The notes under the pieces were generated by a model. The model had not been told where the DNA came from. It worked only from the letters and a program-made list of their open reading frames with translations, and made no database searches. The position numbers and the translations under genes were made by a program. 64,000 nucleotides of DNA from the NCBI GenBank assembly GCA_034717695.1, contig JAYELS010000066.1, positions 1 to 64,000 of the forward strand, written 5' to 3'. Source of the DNA: NAT127 sp034717695 (GTDB taxonomy: Bacteria > Pseudomonadota > Gammaproteobacteria > Pseudomonadales > Porticoccaceae). Positions 33,181 to 41,024 of the stretch are shown piece after piece (the stretch's first letter is position 1; the number at the start of each line of letters is the position of its first letter).

Positions 33181-34021
33181 GCCCCGCCCCCTGTCGTCCT
33201 CGACCGCCTCCCTCATCCCCATCGCCTGGGCGCCGGCCTTCGCCGCTGATGCGAAGGCCCTGGCGTCGCGCCGTGGTTTCCCCCTCTTGGGGGAGCGGGA
33301 AAACCTGCGCGCCGAGGCGGAACCCCTGGTGCTGTGGCTCGATGACGCCGGTCTCAGCCTGCGCCAGACCGGCCCCAGGGCCATGGGCCCGGTGCGCTGC
33401 GACTTTGTGGCGGGGGAAGTGCGCCACCGGCGCCTGTACGGCGGCGGCAAGTCCCAGTCCATCGCCAAGGCGGTGGGCATCAAGGACGGGTTGCGTCCCC
33501 GGGTGGCGGACCTGACGGCGGGGATGGGGGGCGACGCCCTGGCCCTCGCCGGGCTCGGTTGCCGGGTCGTCCTGGTGGAACGTCACCCGGTGGTGGCGGC
33601 CCTGCTGGCGGACGGCCTGCGCCGCGCAAGGGAAGCCGCCGCCATCGACGCCGACCTGGCGGAGCTGGTGGTGCGGATAAGCCTGGTGTGCCGGGACAGC
33701 CGGGAGTGGCTGGCGGATTGCGGGCCGGATGAGCGCCCCGACGTGATCTATCTGGACCCGATGTTCCCCGAGCGACGCAAATCCGCCCAGGTGAACAAGT
33801 CCATGCAGATCTTCCACCAGCTGGTGGGCGCCGACAGCGATGCCGACGACCTGCTGCCCCTCGCCCTCGACACCGCCCGCCACCGGGTGGTGGTCAAGCG
33901 CCCGTCCCACGCCCCCTGGCTCGGCGGGGTGAAGCCGGGGCTGTGCTTCGAGGGCAAGTCGGTGCGGTTTGATGTCTATCCGCTGAGGGCGATGGCTGGA
34001 CGTCTGACGTCGGACGTCTGA
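33173..34021 (+). CDS. rsmJ: 16S rRNA m2G1516 methyltransferase
   Basis: RsmJ (YhiQ) methylates G1516 of 16S rRNA. Family segments are clear: 'RRLYGGGKSQSIAKAVGIK', 'DLTAGMGGDALALA', 'VVLVERHPVVAALL' and 'VIYLDPMFPERRKSA'. No ATG or GTG lies at a sensible place. TTG 33173, overlapping the OmpA-family stop, gives 282 aa; CTG 33191 is an alternative. The last codons (GRLTSDV) run into an intergenic repeat element, so the native C-terminus has been altered by, or ends within, that element. Confidence 0.85.
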   Translation, partial: PTEPRPLSSSTASLIPIAWAPAFAADAKALASRRGFPLLGERENLRAEAEPLVLWLDDAGLSLRQTGPRAMGPVRCDFVAGEVRHRRLYGGGKSQSIAKAVGIKDGLRPRVADLTAGMGGDALALAGLGCRVVLVERHPVVAALLADGLRRAREAAAIDADLAELVVRISLVCRDSREWLADCGPDERPDVIYLDPMFPERRKSAQVNKSMQIFHQLVGADSDADDLLPLALDTARHRVVVKRPSHAPWLGGVKPGLCFEGKSVRFDVYPLRAMAGRLTSDV

Positions 34022-34133
34022 CGCAAGGGCCCGTGATACAGCCACCTACGCCGTCCTGACCGCGTCCAAAACGTCGACAGTGCCCGGGCTGAAAGCAGGT
34101 CCGAGGCGAAGCGTCAGACGTCCGACGTCAGAC
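34002..34133. repeat. Intergenic element with perfect 23-bp inverted termini (copy 1)
   Basis: Positions 34002-34024 and 34111-34133 are exact reverse complements of 23 bp, each built from heptad-like GTCTGAC/GACGTC units, enclosing an 86-bp core. The element fills the gap between the convergent rsmJ and dapE genes and supplies the last codons of rsmJ. It resembles a MITE or a large transcriptional hairpin. Related structures lie at 35287-35434 and 37493-37628. Confidence 0.7.
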
Positions 34134-34134
34134 C

Positions 34135-35265
34135 TCAACCCAAAAGCCTCTCCATCACCCCCCGATACATCAACGCCAGCTCGTCGAGCTCCGCCACCCG
34201 GGTGTTCTCGTCCACCTTGTGGATGCTGGCGTTGACCGGCCCCAGTTCCACCACCTGGGTGCCGAGGGGGGCGATGAAGCGGCCATCGGAGGTGCCGCCG
34301 GCGGTGGACAGCTCGGTGTCCATGCCCGTCACGGCGCGGATGCTGTCCCGTACCGCCGCCACCAGCTCGCCCCGGGGGGTGAGGAAGGGATCCCCGCTCA
34401 GCTGCCAATCGATGCGATGGCGTAGGCCGTGGCGGTCGAGGATGGCGCCGGTGCGGGCCTTCAGTTCATCGGCGCTGACCTCGGTGGAGTAGCGGAAGTT
34501 GCACACCACCTTGAGCTCCCCGGGGATTACGTTGGTGGCGCCGGTGCCGCCGTGGATATTGGAGACCTGGAAACTGGTGGCGGGGAAGAACTCATTGCCT
34601 TCGTCCCAGTGCTCGGCGGCGAGTTCCGCCAGGGCTGGGGCAAAGCGGTGGATGGGATTGTCCGCCAGGTGGGGGTAGGCCACGTGGCCCTGGATACCTT
34701 GGATGGTGATGATCGCCCCCAGGGAGCCGCGCCGGCCGTTCTTCACCACATCCCCACAGCGGGCGGTGCTGGAGGGCTCCCCCACCAGGCACCAGTCGGG
34801 AATGGTGCCGTGCTCCGCCAGCCACTCCACCACCTTCACCGTGCCGTTGATGGCGATGCCCTCCTCGTCGCTGGTGATCAGGTAGGCGATGCGCCCCCGG
34901 TGATCGGGATGGGCGGCGACGAAATCCTCGGTGGCGGTGATCATCGCCGCCAGGGAGCCCTTCATGTCCGCCGCGCCGCGGCCGTAGAGCACCCCGTCGC
35001 GGATCACCGGCTCGAAGGGGGGCGTCGCCCAGCTCGCCGGGTCGCCGCTCGGCACCACATCGGTGTGGCCGGCGAAGCACAGGATGGGACCGCCCTGGCC
35101 CCGCACCGCCCAGAAGTTGTGGACATCGCCAAAGGGCAGCTCGGTCACGGTAAAGCCGAGGGCCTTGAGGCGGGCGATCATGATCTCCTGGCAGCCGGCG
35201 TCCTCCGGCGTCACCGAACGGCGCCGGATCAGCTCCATGGCCAGGGAGAGGGTGGGGGATGTCAT
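34135..35265 (-). CDS. dapE: Succinyl-diaminopimelate desuccinylase
   Basis: Dizinc M20-family amidohydrolase of 376 aa releasing L,L-diaminopimelate. Metal-ligand segments are 'CFAGHTDVVPSGD', 'YGRGAADMKGSLAAM' and 'TSDEEGIAINGT', and a dimerisation domain sits in the middle ('GHVAYPHLADNPIH'). It lies downstream of dapD on the same strand, separated by a 174-bp spacer containing an intergenic repeat element, so coupling with dapD may be looser than usual. Confidence 0.96.
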   Translation of the reverse strand: MTSPTLSLAMELIRRRSVTPEDAGCQEIMIARLKALGFTVTELPFGDVHNFWAVRGQGGPILCFAGHTDVVPSGDPASWATPPFEPVIRDGVLYGRGAADMKGSLAAMITATEDFVAAHPDHRGRIAYLITSDEEGIAINGTVKVVEWLAEHGTIPDWCLVGEPSSTARCGDVVKNGRRGSLGAIITIQGIQGHVAYPHLADNPIHRFAPALAELAAEHWDEGNEFFPATSFQVSNIHGGTGATNVIPGELKVVCNFRYSTEVSADELKARTGAILDRHGLRHRIDWQLSGDPFLTPRGELVAAVRDSIRAVTGMDTELSTAGGTSDGRFIAPLGTQVVELGPVNASIHKVDENTRVAELDELALMYRGVMERLLG

Positions 35266-35286
35266 TGCTCGCCTCCGCAGCGAGGG

Positions 35287-35434
35287 GTCTGACGTCTGAC
35301 GCCTGACGTCTGACGCAAAAGCGCCGTAAGACCAACTTCCTCAAAACCAGCTGTACCCCGGTGGAAGGCCGGAGACAGTTGTTCAAGAAATGGCACCCCA
35401 AAAGCGTCAGACGTCAGACGTCCAGCGTCAGACG
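35287..35434. repeat. Intergenic element with inverted heptad termini (copy 2)
   Basis: The left end 35287-35316 is a near-tandem array of TCTGACG heptads. The right end 35404-35434 carries the complementary GTCAGAC/GCGTCAG units in inverse orientation. The core is about 87 bp. It lies between dapE and dapD. The termini use the same heptad as copy 1, but the cores show no obvious similarity by eye. Confidence 0.65.
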
Positions 35435-35439
35435 AAAAT

Positions 35440-36474
35440 TCAGTTATTTGCATGCAACGCCTCATTCAGCGCAACCGCCGAGCGGTTGGTCAGGCACTCC
35501 ACCGCGCCGGTGATGGAATTGCGGCGGAACAGCAGGTCGGACTTGCCCGCCAGTTCCCGGGCGGCGATCTCCCCCACCGGCAGGCGTTTGTCGTCGAGGA
35601 TCAGCACCTTGGTGCCGGCGGTGACGTAGAGGCCCGCCTCCACGGTGCAGCGGTCCCCGAGGGGGATGCCGATGCCGGCGTTGGCGCCGATCAGGCATTC
35701 CTTGCCCACCGAGATGATGATATTGCCGCCCCCGGAGAGGGTGCCCATGGTGGAACAGCCGCCGCCGAGGTCGGAGCCGCTGCCCACGAACACGCCGGCG
35801 GAGATGCGGCCCTCCACCATGTTGGGGCCGTCGGTGCCGGCGTTAAAGTTGACGAAGCCCTCGTGCATGATGGTGGTGCCTTCCCCCAGGTAGGCGCCGA
35901 GGCGCACCCGGGCGGTGTCGGCGATGCGCACCCCGGCGGGCACCACGTAGTCGGTCATCTTGGGGAACTTGTCGACGCAGTCCACGGACAGGGCGCGCCC
36001 GGCGACACGGGCCGCCAGCTGGCGGGCGGGCAGTTCCCGCAGGTCGACGGCGCCCTCGCTGGTCCAGGCGACGTTGGGAAGCACGCCGAACATGCCGTCC
36101 AGCACCAGGCCGTGGGGTTTCACCAGGCGGTGGGACAGCAGGTGCAGTTTCAGGTACACCTCCGGCACCGTCTGGGGCTTGGCGTCCTCGGCGATCACCG
36201 TCAGCACCGGATGGCGGGCGCTGGCGGCGAGGCTCCGGGCCAGTTGCGCCAGGGCGTCCTCGCCGATGGTGGCAAAGCCCTCCGCCAGGTAGCGCAGCGC
36301 CTCGTCGCTCAGTTCGTAGTGGACATTGCCGCCGGCAAAGCCGAGGACGTCGGTCACCACCCGGGTAATGGCCTCGCCGGGGGCGAGCAGTGGGGCGGGG
36401 TAGAACACTTCAAGCCACTGGCCCAGTTCGTTGCGGGTGCCGATGCCAAGTCCGAGGCTGTGCGCGCTGGCCAT
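35440..36474 (-). CDS. dapD: Tetrahydrodipicolinate N-succinyltransferase
   Basis: Succinyl-CoA-dependent transferase of the DAP pathway, 344 aa, the length of the Pseudomonas type rather than the 274-aa E. coli type. The C-terminal half is a left-handed beta-helix of hexapeptide repeats ('ARVRLGAYLGEGTTIMHEGFVNFNAG', seen in parts). GGGNIIISVGKECLIGANAGIG marks the acyl-CoA site region. It lies 12 bp downstream of the yffB-like gene. Confidence 0.96.
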   Translation of the reverse strand: MASAHSLGLGIGTRNELGQWLEVFYPAPLLAPGEAITRVVTDVLGFAGGNVHYELSDEALRYLAEGFATIGEDALAQLARSLAASARHPVLTVIAEDAKPQTVPEVYLKLHLLSHRLVKPHGLVLDGMFGVLPNVAWTSEGAVDLRELPARQLAARVAGRALSVDCVDKFPKMTDYVVPAGVRIADTARVRLGAYLGEGTTIMHEGFVNFNAGTDGPNMVEGRISAGVFVGSGSDLGGGCSTMGTLSGGGNIIISVGKECLIGANAGIGIPLGDRCTVEAGLYVTAGTKVLILDDKRLPVGEIAARELAGKSDLLFRRNSITGAVECLTNRSAVALNEALHANN

Positions 36475-36486
36475 GGGATTCTCCTC

Positions 36487-36843
36487 TCAGTTGAATAGTT
36501 GCTGCCAGGTCTTGTCGTCAAAACCGCAGGTCAGGTGGGCGCCGGTGTCCAGCACCGGGCGCTTGATCAGGGTGGGGTTGGCCACCAGCAGGTCGGGGAT
36601 GCGGGCCTCGCTCAACTGGTTGCGGGTCTCGTCGTCGAGCTGCCGCCAGGTGGTGCCGCGGCGGTTGAGCAGCTGGTCGCTCGGCAGGCGCTCCAGCCAG
36701 CCGCTGACGGTGGCGAGATCGAGCCCCTGCTCGCGGAAATCGTGGTACTCATAGGCGATGCCCCGGCTGTCGAGCCAGCGGCGGGCCTTGCGCACGGTGT
36801 CGCAATTCTTGATGCCGTAGAGGATGATGGCGGAACCGGTCAT
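36487..36843 (-). CDS. yffB: Spx/ArsC-like thioredoxin-fold protein (YffB)
   Basis: Arsenate-reductase-like protein of 118 aa with the single-cysteine motif GIKNCDTVRKA at the N-terminus, and NPTLIKRPVL near the end as in the Spx/YffB family. It lacks further ArsC active-site cysteines and is unlikely to reduce arsenate. A glutathione-dependent thiol reductase role is the family expectation. Close linkage with dapD/dapE matches the yffB-dapE neighbourhood of enterobacteria. Confidence 0.9.
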   Translation of the reverse strand: MTGSAIILYGIKNCDTVRKARRWLDSRGIAYEYHDFREQGLDLATVSGWLERLPSDQLLNRRGTTWRQLDDETRNQLSEARIPDLLVANPTLIKRPVLDTGAHLTCGFDDKTWQQLFN

Positions 36844-36990
36844 GGAATGGGGTGCCCTGTCTGGTGGCGCTGGGTGATGGTGGCGCTGTCGGTTGACGCC
36901 AAAGGGCCGGTCACAGGCCTGTCATCAACCCCCTGTTTCATGGGCGGGCAAGCATAGCAAAATAGCCCCCAGTGTTCACCGGAGACGTGG

Positions 36991-37494
36991 ATGAAAACCC
37001 TGCTGTTGATTCGCCATGCCAAATCGTCGTGGAAGGATCCCTCCCTTACCGACCTGCAACGGCCCCTGAAAAAGCGCGGGATCCGCAACGCCGGCGACAT
37101 GGCCGGGCGCCTCGCCAGCCTCGATCACGGCGTCGAGCGGGTGTTCACCAGCCCCGCCCGGCGGGCCATCGAAACCCTCGAACTGATGACCGAGGCCAGC
37201 GGTTTCGGCCGCGACGCCGCCGAGGTGCTGGCCGATCTCTACAGCTTCGACTACGACGACGTGATGCTCACCCTGCGCAAGATCGACGACCGCTGGCAAT
37301 CCGTGGCGGTGGTGGGCCACAACCCGGCGATCACCGACCTGGTGAATTTTCTGGCCCTGGAGCACATCGCCAACATCCCCACCTGCGGCATTGCCCTGCT
37401 GCACCTCGACATCGATCAGTGGGGCGAGATGCGGGCCGGCTGCGGCAAGCTGAGCCACTATGACTTTCCCAAGAATGAGCCGGGTGAGGAGTGA
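36991..37494 (+). CDS. sixA: Phosphohistidine phosphatase SixA
   Basis: Histidine phosphatase of 167 aa with the RHG-type motif LLIRHAKSSW (R8, H9 the phospho-acceptor) and the second His in VAVVGHNPAITDL. SixA removes phosphate from histidine in HPt domains and in the nitrogen PTS protein NPr. CCGGAGA just upstream supports ATG 36991. Its neighbours give no clear partner here, although two large hybrid kinases are encoded 20 kb away. Confidence 0.92.
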   Translation: MKTLLLIRHAKSSWKDPSLTDLQRPLKKRGIRNAGDMAGRLASLDHGVERVFTSPARRAIETLELMTEASGFGRDAAEVLADLYSFDYDDVMLTLRKIDDRWQSVAVVGHNPAITDLVNFLALEHIANIPTCGIALLHLDIDQWGEMRAGCGKLSHYDFPKNEPGEE

Positions 37495-37628
37495 GTTTCA
37501 CGTAGCACGTAACACATGGGTGCGGAGTGGGACAACCGCGCATTGAAGAGGCGTAGCGGCGCGGAGGGATCGCGGCCAGGAACTCCCCGGTCTTTTACGT
37601 GTAACGTTTTACGTGTTACGTGAAACTC
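37493..37628. repeat. Intergenic element with inverted heptad termini (copy 3)
   Basis: The left end 37493-37515 (GAGTTTCACGTAGCACGTAA and on) is complementary to the right end 37593-37628, which contains TTACGTG heptads and closes with GTTACGTGAAACTC. The right end differs from the left by one inserted or deleted heptad. The core is about 77 bp. The architecture matches copies 1 and 2, but the heptad (TTACGTG) is different. It begins at the sixA stop. Confidence 0.65.
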
Positions 37629-37700
37629 AACCCCAACATTGCCAGCCCCCCAGTCAGCCCCCGATAATCCCGCCCCCTCTCCGGCTCTTAAGGCCCACCC

Positions 37701-39086
37701 ATGGCTCCCCCCTCCAACAACAAGGTGATCGTCGGCAACCAGGAATGGTGCCGCTTGACCGCCCTCGGCATTCCCGCCATCAAGGCGCGGGTGGACTCGG
37801 GGGCCAAGACGTCCTCCCTCCACGCCTTCAATATCAAGCCCTTCACCCGGGATGGCGAGCTGTGGGTGACCTTCGAGGTCCACCCGTTGCAGAAGAATCG
37901 CAAGGTGCTGGTGCGCTGCGAGGCGCCGGTGGTGGATCGCCGCAGCGTGCGCAGTTCCACCGGCGAAACGGAAAAACGCTACGTGATCCGCACGCCCCTG
38001 ACCCTTGGCCAGGACAGCTGGGAGGTGGAGGTCACCCTCACCAACCGGGATTCCATGGGCTACCGTATGCTGCTCGGTCGCGAGGCCATGAGCGGGCGCC
38101 TGCTGGTGGACCCGGACGTGAGCTTTCGCCTCGGCGAGGTCACGGGCGCCACCCTGCGGGAGCACTACGACAAGGCGGAGTTCATCCAGGGCGGCCTCAA
38201 GATCGCCGTGCTCGCCAACAACCCGGAGCTGTACAGCAACGAGCGCATCATGGAAGCGGGCCGGGAGCGGGGCCACGACATGATGTTCCTCAATATTCGC
38301 CACTGCTACATGAAGCTCGACGCCGAGCGCCCGGAGGTCCACTACCGGGGCGGCACCGTGATCAGCGACCTCGACGCGGTGATCCCCCGCATCCGCCCCA
38401 GCATGACCCACTACGGCTGCTCCCTGTTGCGCCAGTTCAACACCATGGGGGTGTACTGCCTCAACGACGACGCCTCCATCGCCCGCTCCCGGGACAAGCT
38501 CTTCTCCCTCCAGGCGCTGCTGGATTGCGGCCTCAACATCCCCATCACCGGCTTTGCCAACTCGCCCCTGGATACCCAGGACCTGATCAGCATGGTGGGC
38601 GGCGCGCCCCTGATCGTGAAGCTGCTGGAGGGCACCCAGGGCCGCGGCGTGGTGCTGGCGGAGACCAACAAGGCGGCGGAGAGCGTGATCAACGCCTTCA
38701 AGAGCCTCAACGCCAATATCCTGGTGCAGGAGTTCGTCAAGGAGGCCAAGGGCAAGGATATCCGCTGCTTCGTCATCGACGGCCGGGTGGTGGCCGCCAT
38801 CGAGCGGGAGGCGGCCCCGGGGGAATTTCGCGCCAACCTCCACCAGGGCGGCCGCGCCTCCCTGGTGAAGGTCACCGCCCAGGAGCGGCGCATCGCCGTC
38901 AAGGCCGCCAAGGCCATGGACCTGCGGGTCGCCGGCATCGACCTGATCCGCTCCTCCAAGGGGCCGCTGTTGCTGGAGGTGAATTCCTCCCCCGGCCTCG
39001 AGGGGATCGAGTCCGCCACCGGCATCGACATTGCCGCCATGATCATCGGCGCCATCGAGAAAAAGCTGGGGTGGAAGCGGGGTTGA
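37701..39086 (+). CDS. Retropepsin-like zinc protease domain fused to RimK ATP-grasp
   Basis: A 461-aa fusion. Residues about 8-145 match the 'ATP-dependent zinc protease' family (a retropepsin-like fold), with V-D32-S-G-A-K-T-S-S-L as the aspartate motif and RMLLGREAM as the paired segment. Residues about 160-461 are a RimK-type ATP-grasp ligase: 'ARSRDKLFSLQALL', 'PLIVKLLEGTQGRGVVLAET', 'QEFVKEAKGKDIRCFVI' and the metal/ATP block LLEVNSSPGLEGIE. RimK adds glutamates to ribosomal protein S6, and the two domains are separate adjacent genes in many bacteria. The fused form suggests a combined ligase and peptidase acting on the same polypeptide tail. The target is unknown. Confidence 0.9.
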   Translation: MAPPSNNKVIVGNQEWCRLTALGIPAIKARVDSGAKTSSLHAFNIKPFTRDGELWVTFEVHPLQKNRKVLVRCEAPVVDRRSVRSSTGETEKRYVIRTPLTLGQDSWEVEVTLTNRDSMGYRMLLGREAMSGRLLVDPDVSFRLGEVTGATLREHYDKAEFIQGGLKIAVLANNPELYSNERIMEAGRERGHDMMFLNIRHCYMKLDAERPEVHYRGGTVISDLDAVIPRIRPSMTHYGCSLLRQFNTMGVYCLNDDASIARSRDKLFSLQALLDCGLNIPITGFANSPLDTQDLISMVGGAPLIVKLLEGTQGRGVVLAETNKAAESVINAFKSLNANILVQEFVKEAKGKDIRCFVIDGRVVAAIEREAAPGEFRANLHQGGRASLVKVTAQERRIAVKAAKAMDLRVAGIDLIRSSKGPLLLEVNSSPGLEGIESATGIDIAAMIIGAIEKKLGWKRG

Positions 39087-39184
39087 TACCTGCATCCCGC
39101 GGGCACCGTAGGCGAGCTGTCGCGACCCACAGCCGCGCAGTACACTAGCCCCGCGGTCAGACGAATCGGTGACAAGGGACGACG

Positions 39185-40336
39185 ATGAGAGCATGGCGGA
39201 TCGGAGTGGTGGCGGTGCTGGTGTTGGCGGGCATCGGGTACTGGGTGTCGCGCCCGGAGCGGGTGGCGGTCACCCTGTTGGCGGTGGAGCGGGGCGCGGT
39301 GGAGCGCACCGTCGCCAATACCCGCGCCGGGACCGTGGAGGCCTGCCAGCGGGCCAAGCTGTCGATGCCCATCGGCGGCCAGATCGAGCGCCTGCTGGTG
39401 ACCGAGGGGGACCACGTTGAGGAGGGTCAGCTGATGATGGCCCTGTGGAACCACGACCGCGCCGCGCGCCTCGGGGAGGCGAAGGCGGCGCTGGTATCCG
39501 CTACCCGGGAGAGCGAGAGCCTTTGCATCGCCAGCCGCTCCGACCAGCGGGAAGCCCGCCGCATCGCCGGCCTCGCCGAGCGCAAGCTGGTGGCCCAGGA
39601 GTCCGCCGACCTCGCCAGGGCCAGGGCCGATGCCAGTGCCGCCGGCTGCGAGGCGGGCAAGGCCCGGCAAATGCAGGCCGAGGCGGCGGTCAACACCGCA
39701 GAGGCGCTGCTCGCCCAGACGGAGCTGAAGGCCCCCTTCGCCGGTATCGTCGCCGATGTCACCGGCGAACTCGGTGAATACGTCACCCCCTCGCCCCCCG
39801 GCATCCCGACGCCTCCCGCCATCGACCTGATCACCGACGATTGCCACTACGTCTCCGCACCCATCGACGAGGTGGACGCCTCCGAGGTTGCCGTGGGGAT
39901 GCCGGTGCGGGTGAGCCTCGATGCCTTCCGCGACCGCAGTTTTCCCGCCCGGGTGACCCGCATCGCCCCCTACGTGGTGGACTACGAGAAGCAGGCCCGC
40001 ACCGTGGAAGTGGAAGCGGAGATCGACGATCTGCCGGACGATATCCAGTTGCTCACCGGTTACAGCGCCGACATGGAGATCATCCTCGACCGGGGCGATA
40101 ACGCCCTGCGGATTCCCTCCGAGGTGATCCTCGACGGCCGCTTCGTGCTGGTGGTGGGCAGCGACGGCCGCCTCGAAAAACGCGAGATCACCACCGGCCT
40201 TGCCAACTGGCGCCACACCGAGGTGACGGCGGGCCTCGCCCCCGGGGAGCAGGTGGTGGCCAACGTGGGCAGCGCCGGGGTGGTGGAGGGCGCCCGTGCC
40301 GACATCGGCGACGGGGCGCCGGCCGGCGATGGCTGA
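39185..40336 (+). CDS. MacA-like periplasmic adaptor (HlyD family)
   Basis: Membrane-fusion protein of 383 aa with one N-terminal membrane anchor (about residues 5-22). A lipoyl/barrel-sandwich half (MPIGGQIERLLVTEGDHVEEG) comes first, then a helical hairpin with coiled-coil character (about residues 85-175), then the second lipoyl half (LKAPFAGIVADVTGELGEYV) and beta-barrel and MPD domains. The stop overlaps the ATP-binding protein gene (ATGGCTGA), showing translational coupling. It works with the ABC proteins downstream to export a substrate across the envelope, presumably through a TolC-like channel encoded elsewhere. Confidence 0.9.
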   Translation: MRAWRIGVVAVLVLAGIGYWVSRPERVAVTLLAVERGAVERTVANTRAGTVEACQRAKLSMPIGGQIERLLVTEGDHVEEGQLMMALWNHDRAARLGEAKAALVSATRESESLCIASRSDQREARRIAGLAERKLVAQESADLARARADASAAGCEAGKARQMQAEAAVNTAEALLAQTELKAPFAGIVADVTGELGEYVTPSPPGIPTPPAIDLITDDCHYVSAPIDEVDASEVAVGMPVRVSLDAFRDRSFPARVTRIAPYVVDYEKQARTVEVEAEIDDLPDDIQLLTGYSADMEIILDRGDNALRIPSEVILDGRFVLVVGSDGRLEKREITTGLANWRHTEVTAGLAPGEQVVANVGSAGVVEGARADIGDGAPAGDG

Positions 40337-41024
40337 CGCCATGATCGCCCTCAGGGGCCTTGAGAAAACCTACCTGATGGGGGGGCAGCCCCTGCGCGCC
40401 CTCGCCGGCCTCGACCTGGATATCAGCCCCGGCGAGTACATCTCGGTGATGGGGCCGTCCGGCTCCGGCAAGTCGACGCTGCTCAACATGCTGGGGTTGC
40501 TCGACCGCCCCGATGCCGGCAGCTACCGGCTCAACGGCGTCGCCACCGAGCAGCTTCCCGAGGAGGCGCGGGCGGCCCTGCGCCGGGACAATATCGGCTT
40601 TATCTTCCAGGCCTTTCATCTCATCGGCCGGCTCTCCGCCTTCGAGAACGTGGAGCTGCCCATGGTTCTTGCGGGGTTGGCGCCGAAGGTGCGCCGCGAG
40701 GCGGTGGAGGGGGTGCTCGACCTGGTGGGCCTGTTGGACCGCCAGCACCACCGCCCCGGGCAGCTGTCCGGTGGCCAGTTGCAGCGGGTTGCCATCGCCC
40801 GGGCCATTGTCATGAAACCCCGCATCCTGCTGGCGGATGAGCCCACCGGCAACCTGGATCAGGCCTCCGGGCGGGATATCGTCAACGTTCTGGAGGACCT
40901 CAACCGCGAGGGCATCACCCTGGTGGTGGTGACCCACGACGGCAACCTGGGGCAGCGCGCCGGGCGCCGCATCCGCATGGTGGACGGCACTGTCGTCGAG
41001 GACGCTCGCGGTGCGCCTGGCTGA
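40329..41024 (+). CDS. ABC exporter ATP-binding protein (MacB/LolD-like)
   Basis: ATPase of 231 aa. Walker A is GPSGSGKST, the Q-loop is GFIFQAFHL, the signature is LSGGQLQRVAIARAIV, and Walker B is ILLADEPTGNLD. The sequence belongs to the LolD/MacB/FtsE group. Its start overlaps the adaptor gene and its stop overlaps the first permease start. In MacB proper this domain is fused to the permease; here it is separate. Confidence 0.93.
   Translation: MADAMIALRGLEKTYLMGGQPLRALAGLDLDISPGEYISVMGPSGSGKSTLLNMLGLLDRPDAGSYRLNGVATEQLPEEARAALRRDNIGFIFQAFHLIGRLSAFENVELPMVLAGLAPKVRREAVEGVLDLVGLLDRQHHRPGQLSGGQLQRVAIARAIVMKPRILLADEPTGNLDQASGRDIVNVLEDLNREGITLVVVTHDGNLGQRAGRRIRMVDGTVVEDARGAPG

Noticed and set aside
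36487..36843. Arsenate reductase and an arsenic resistance locus
   Set aside because: Only one active-site-type cysteine is present, there are no other ars genes, and linkage to dapD/dapE fits the YffB/Spx-like family.
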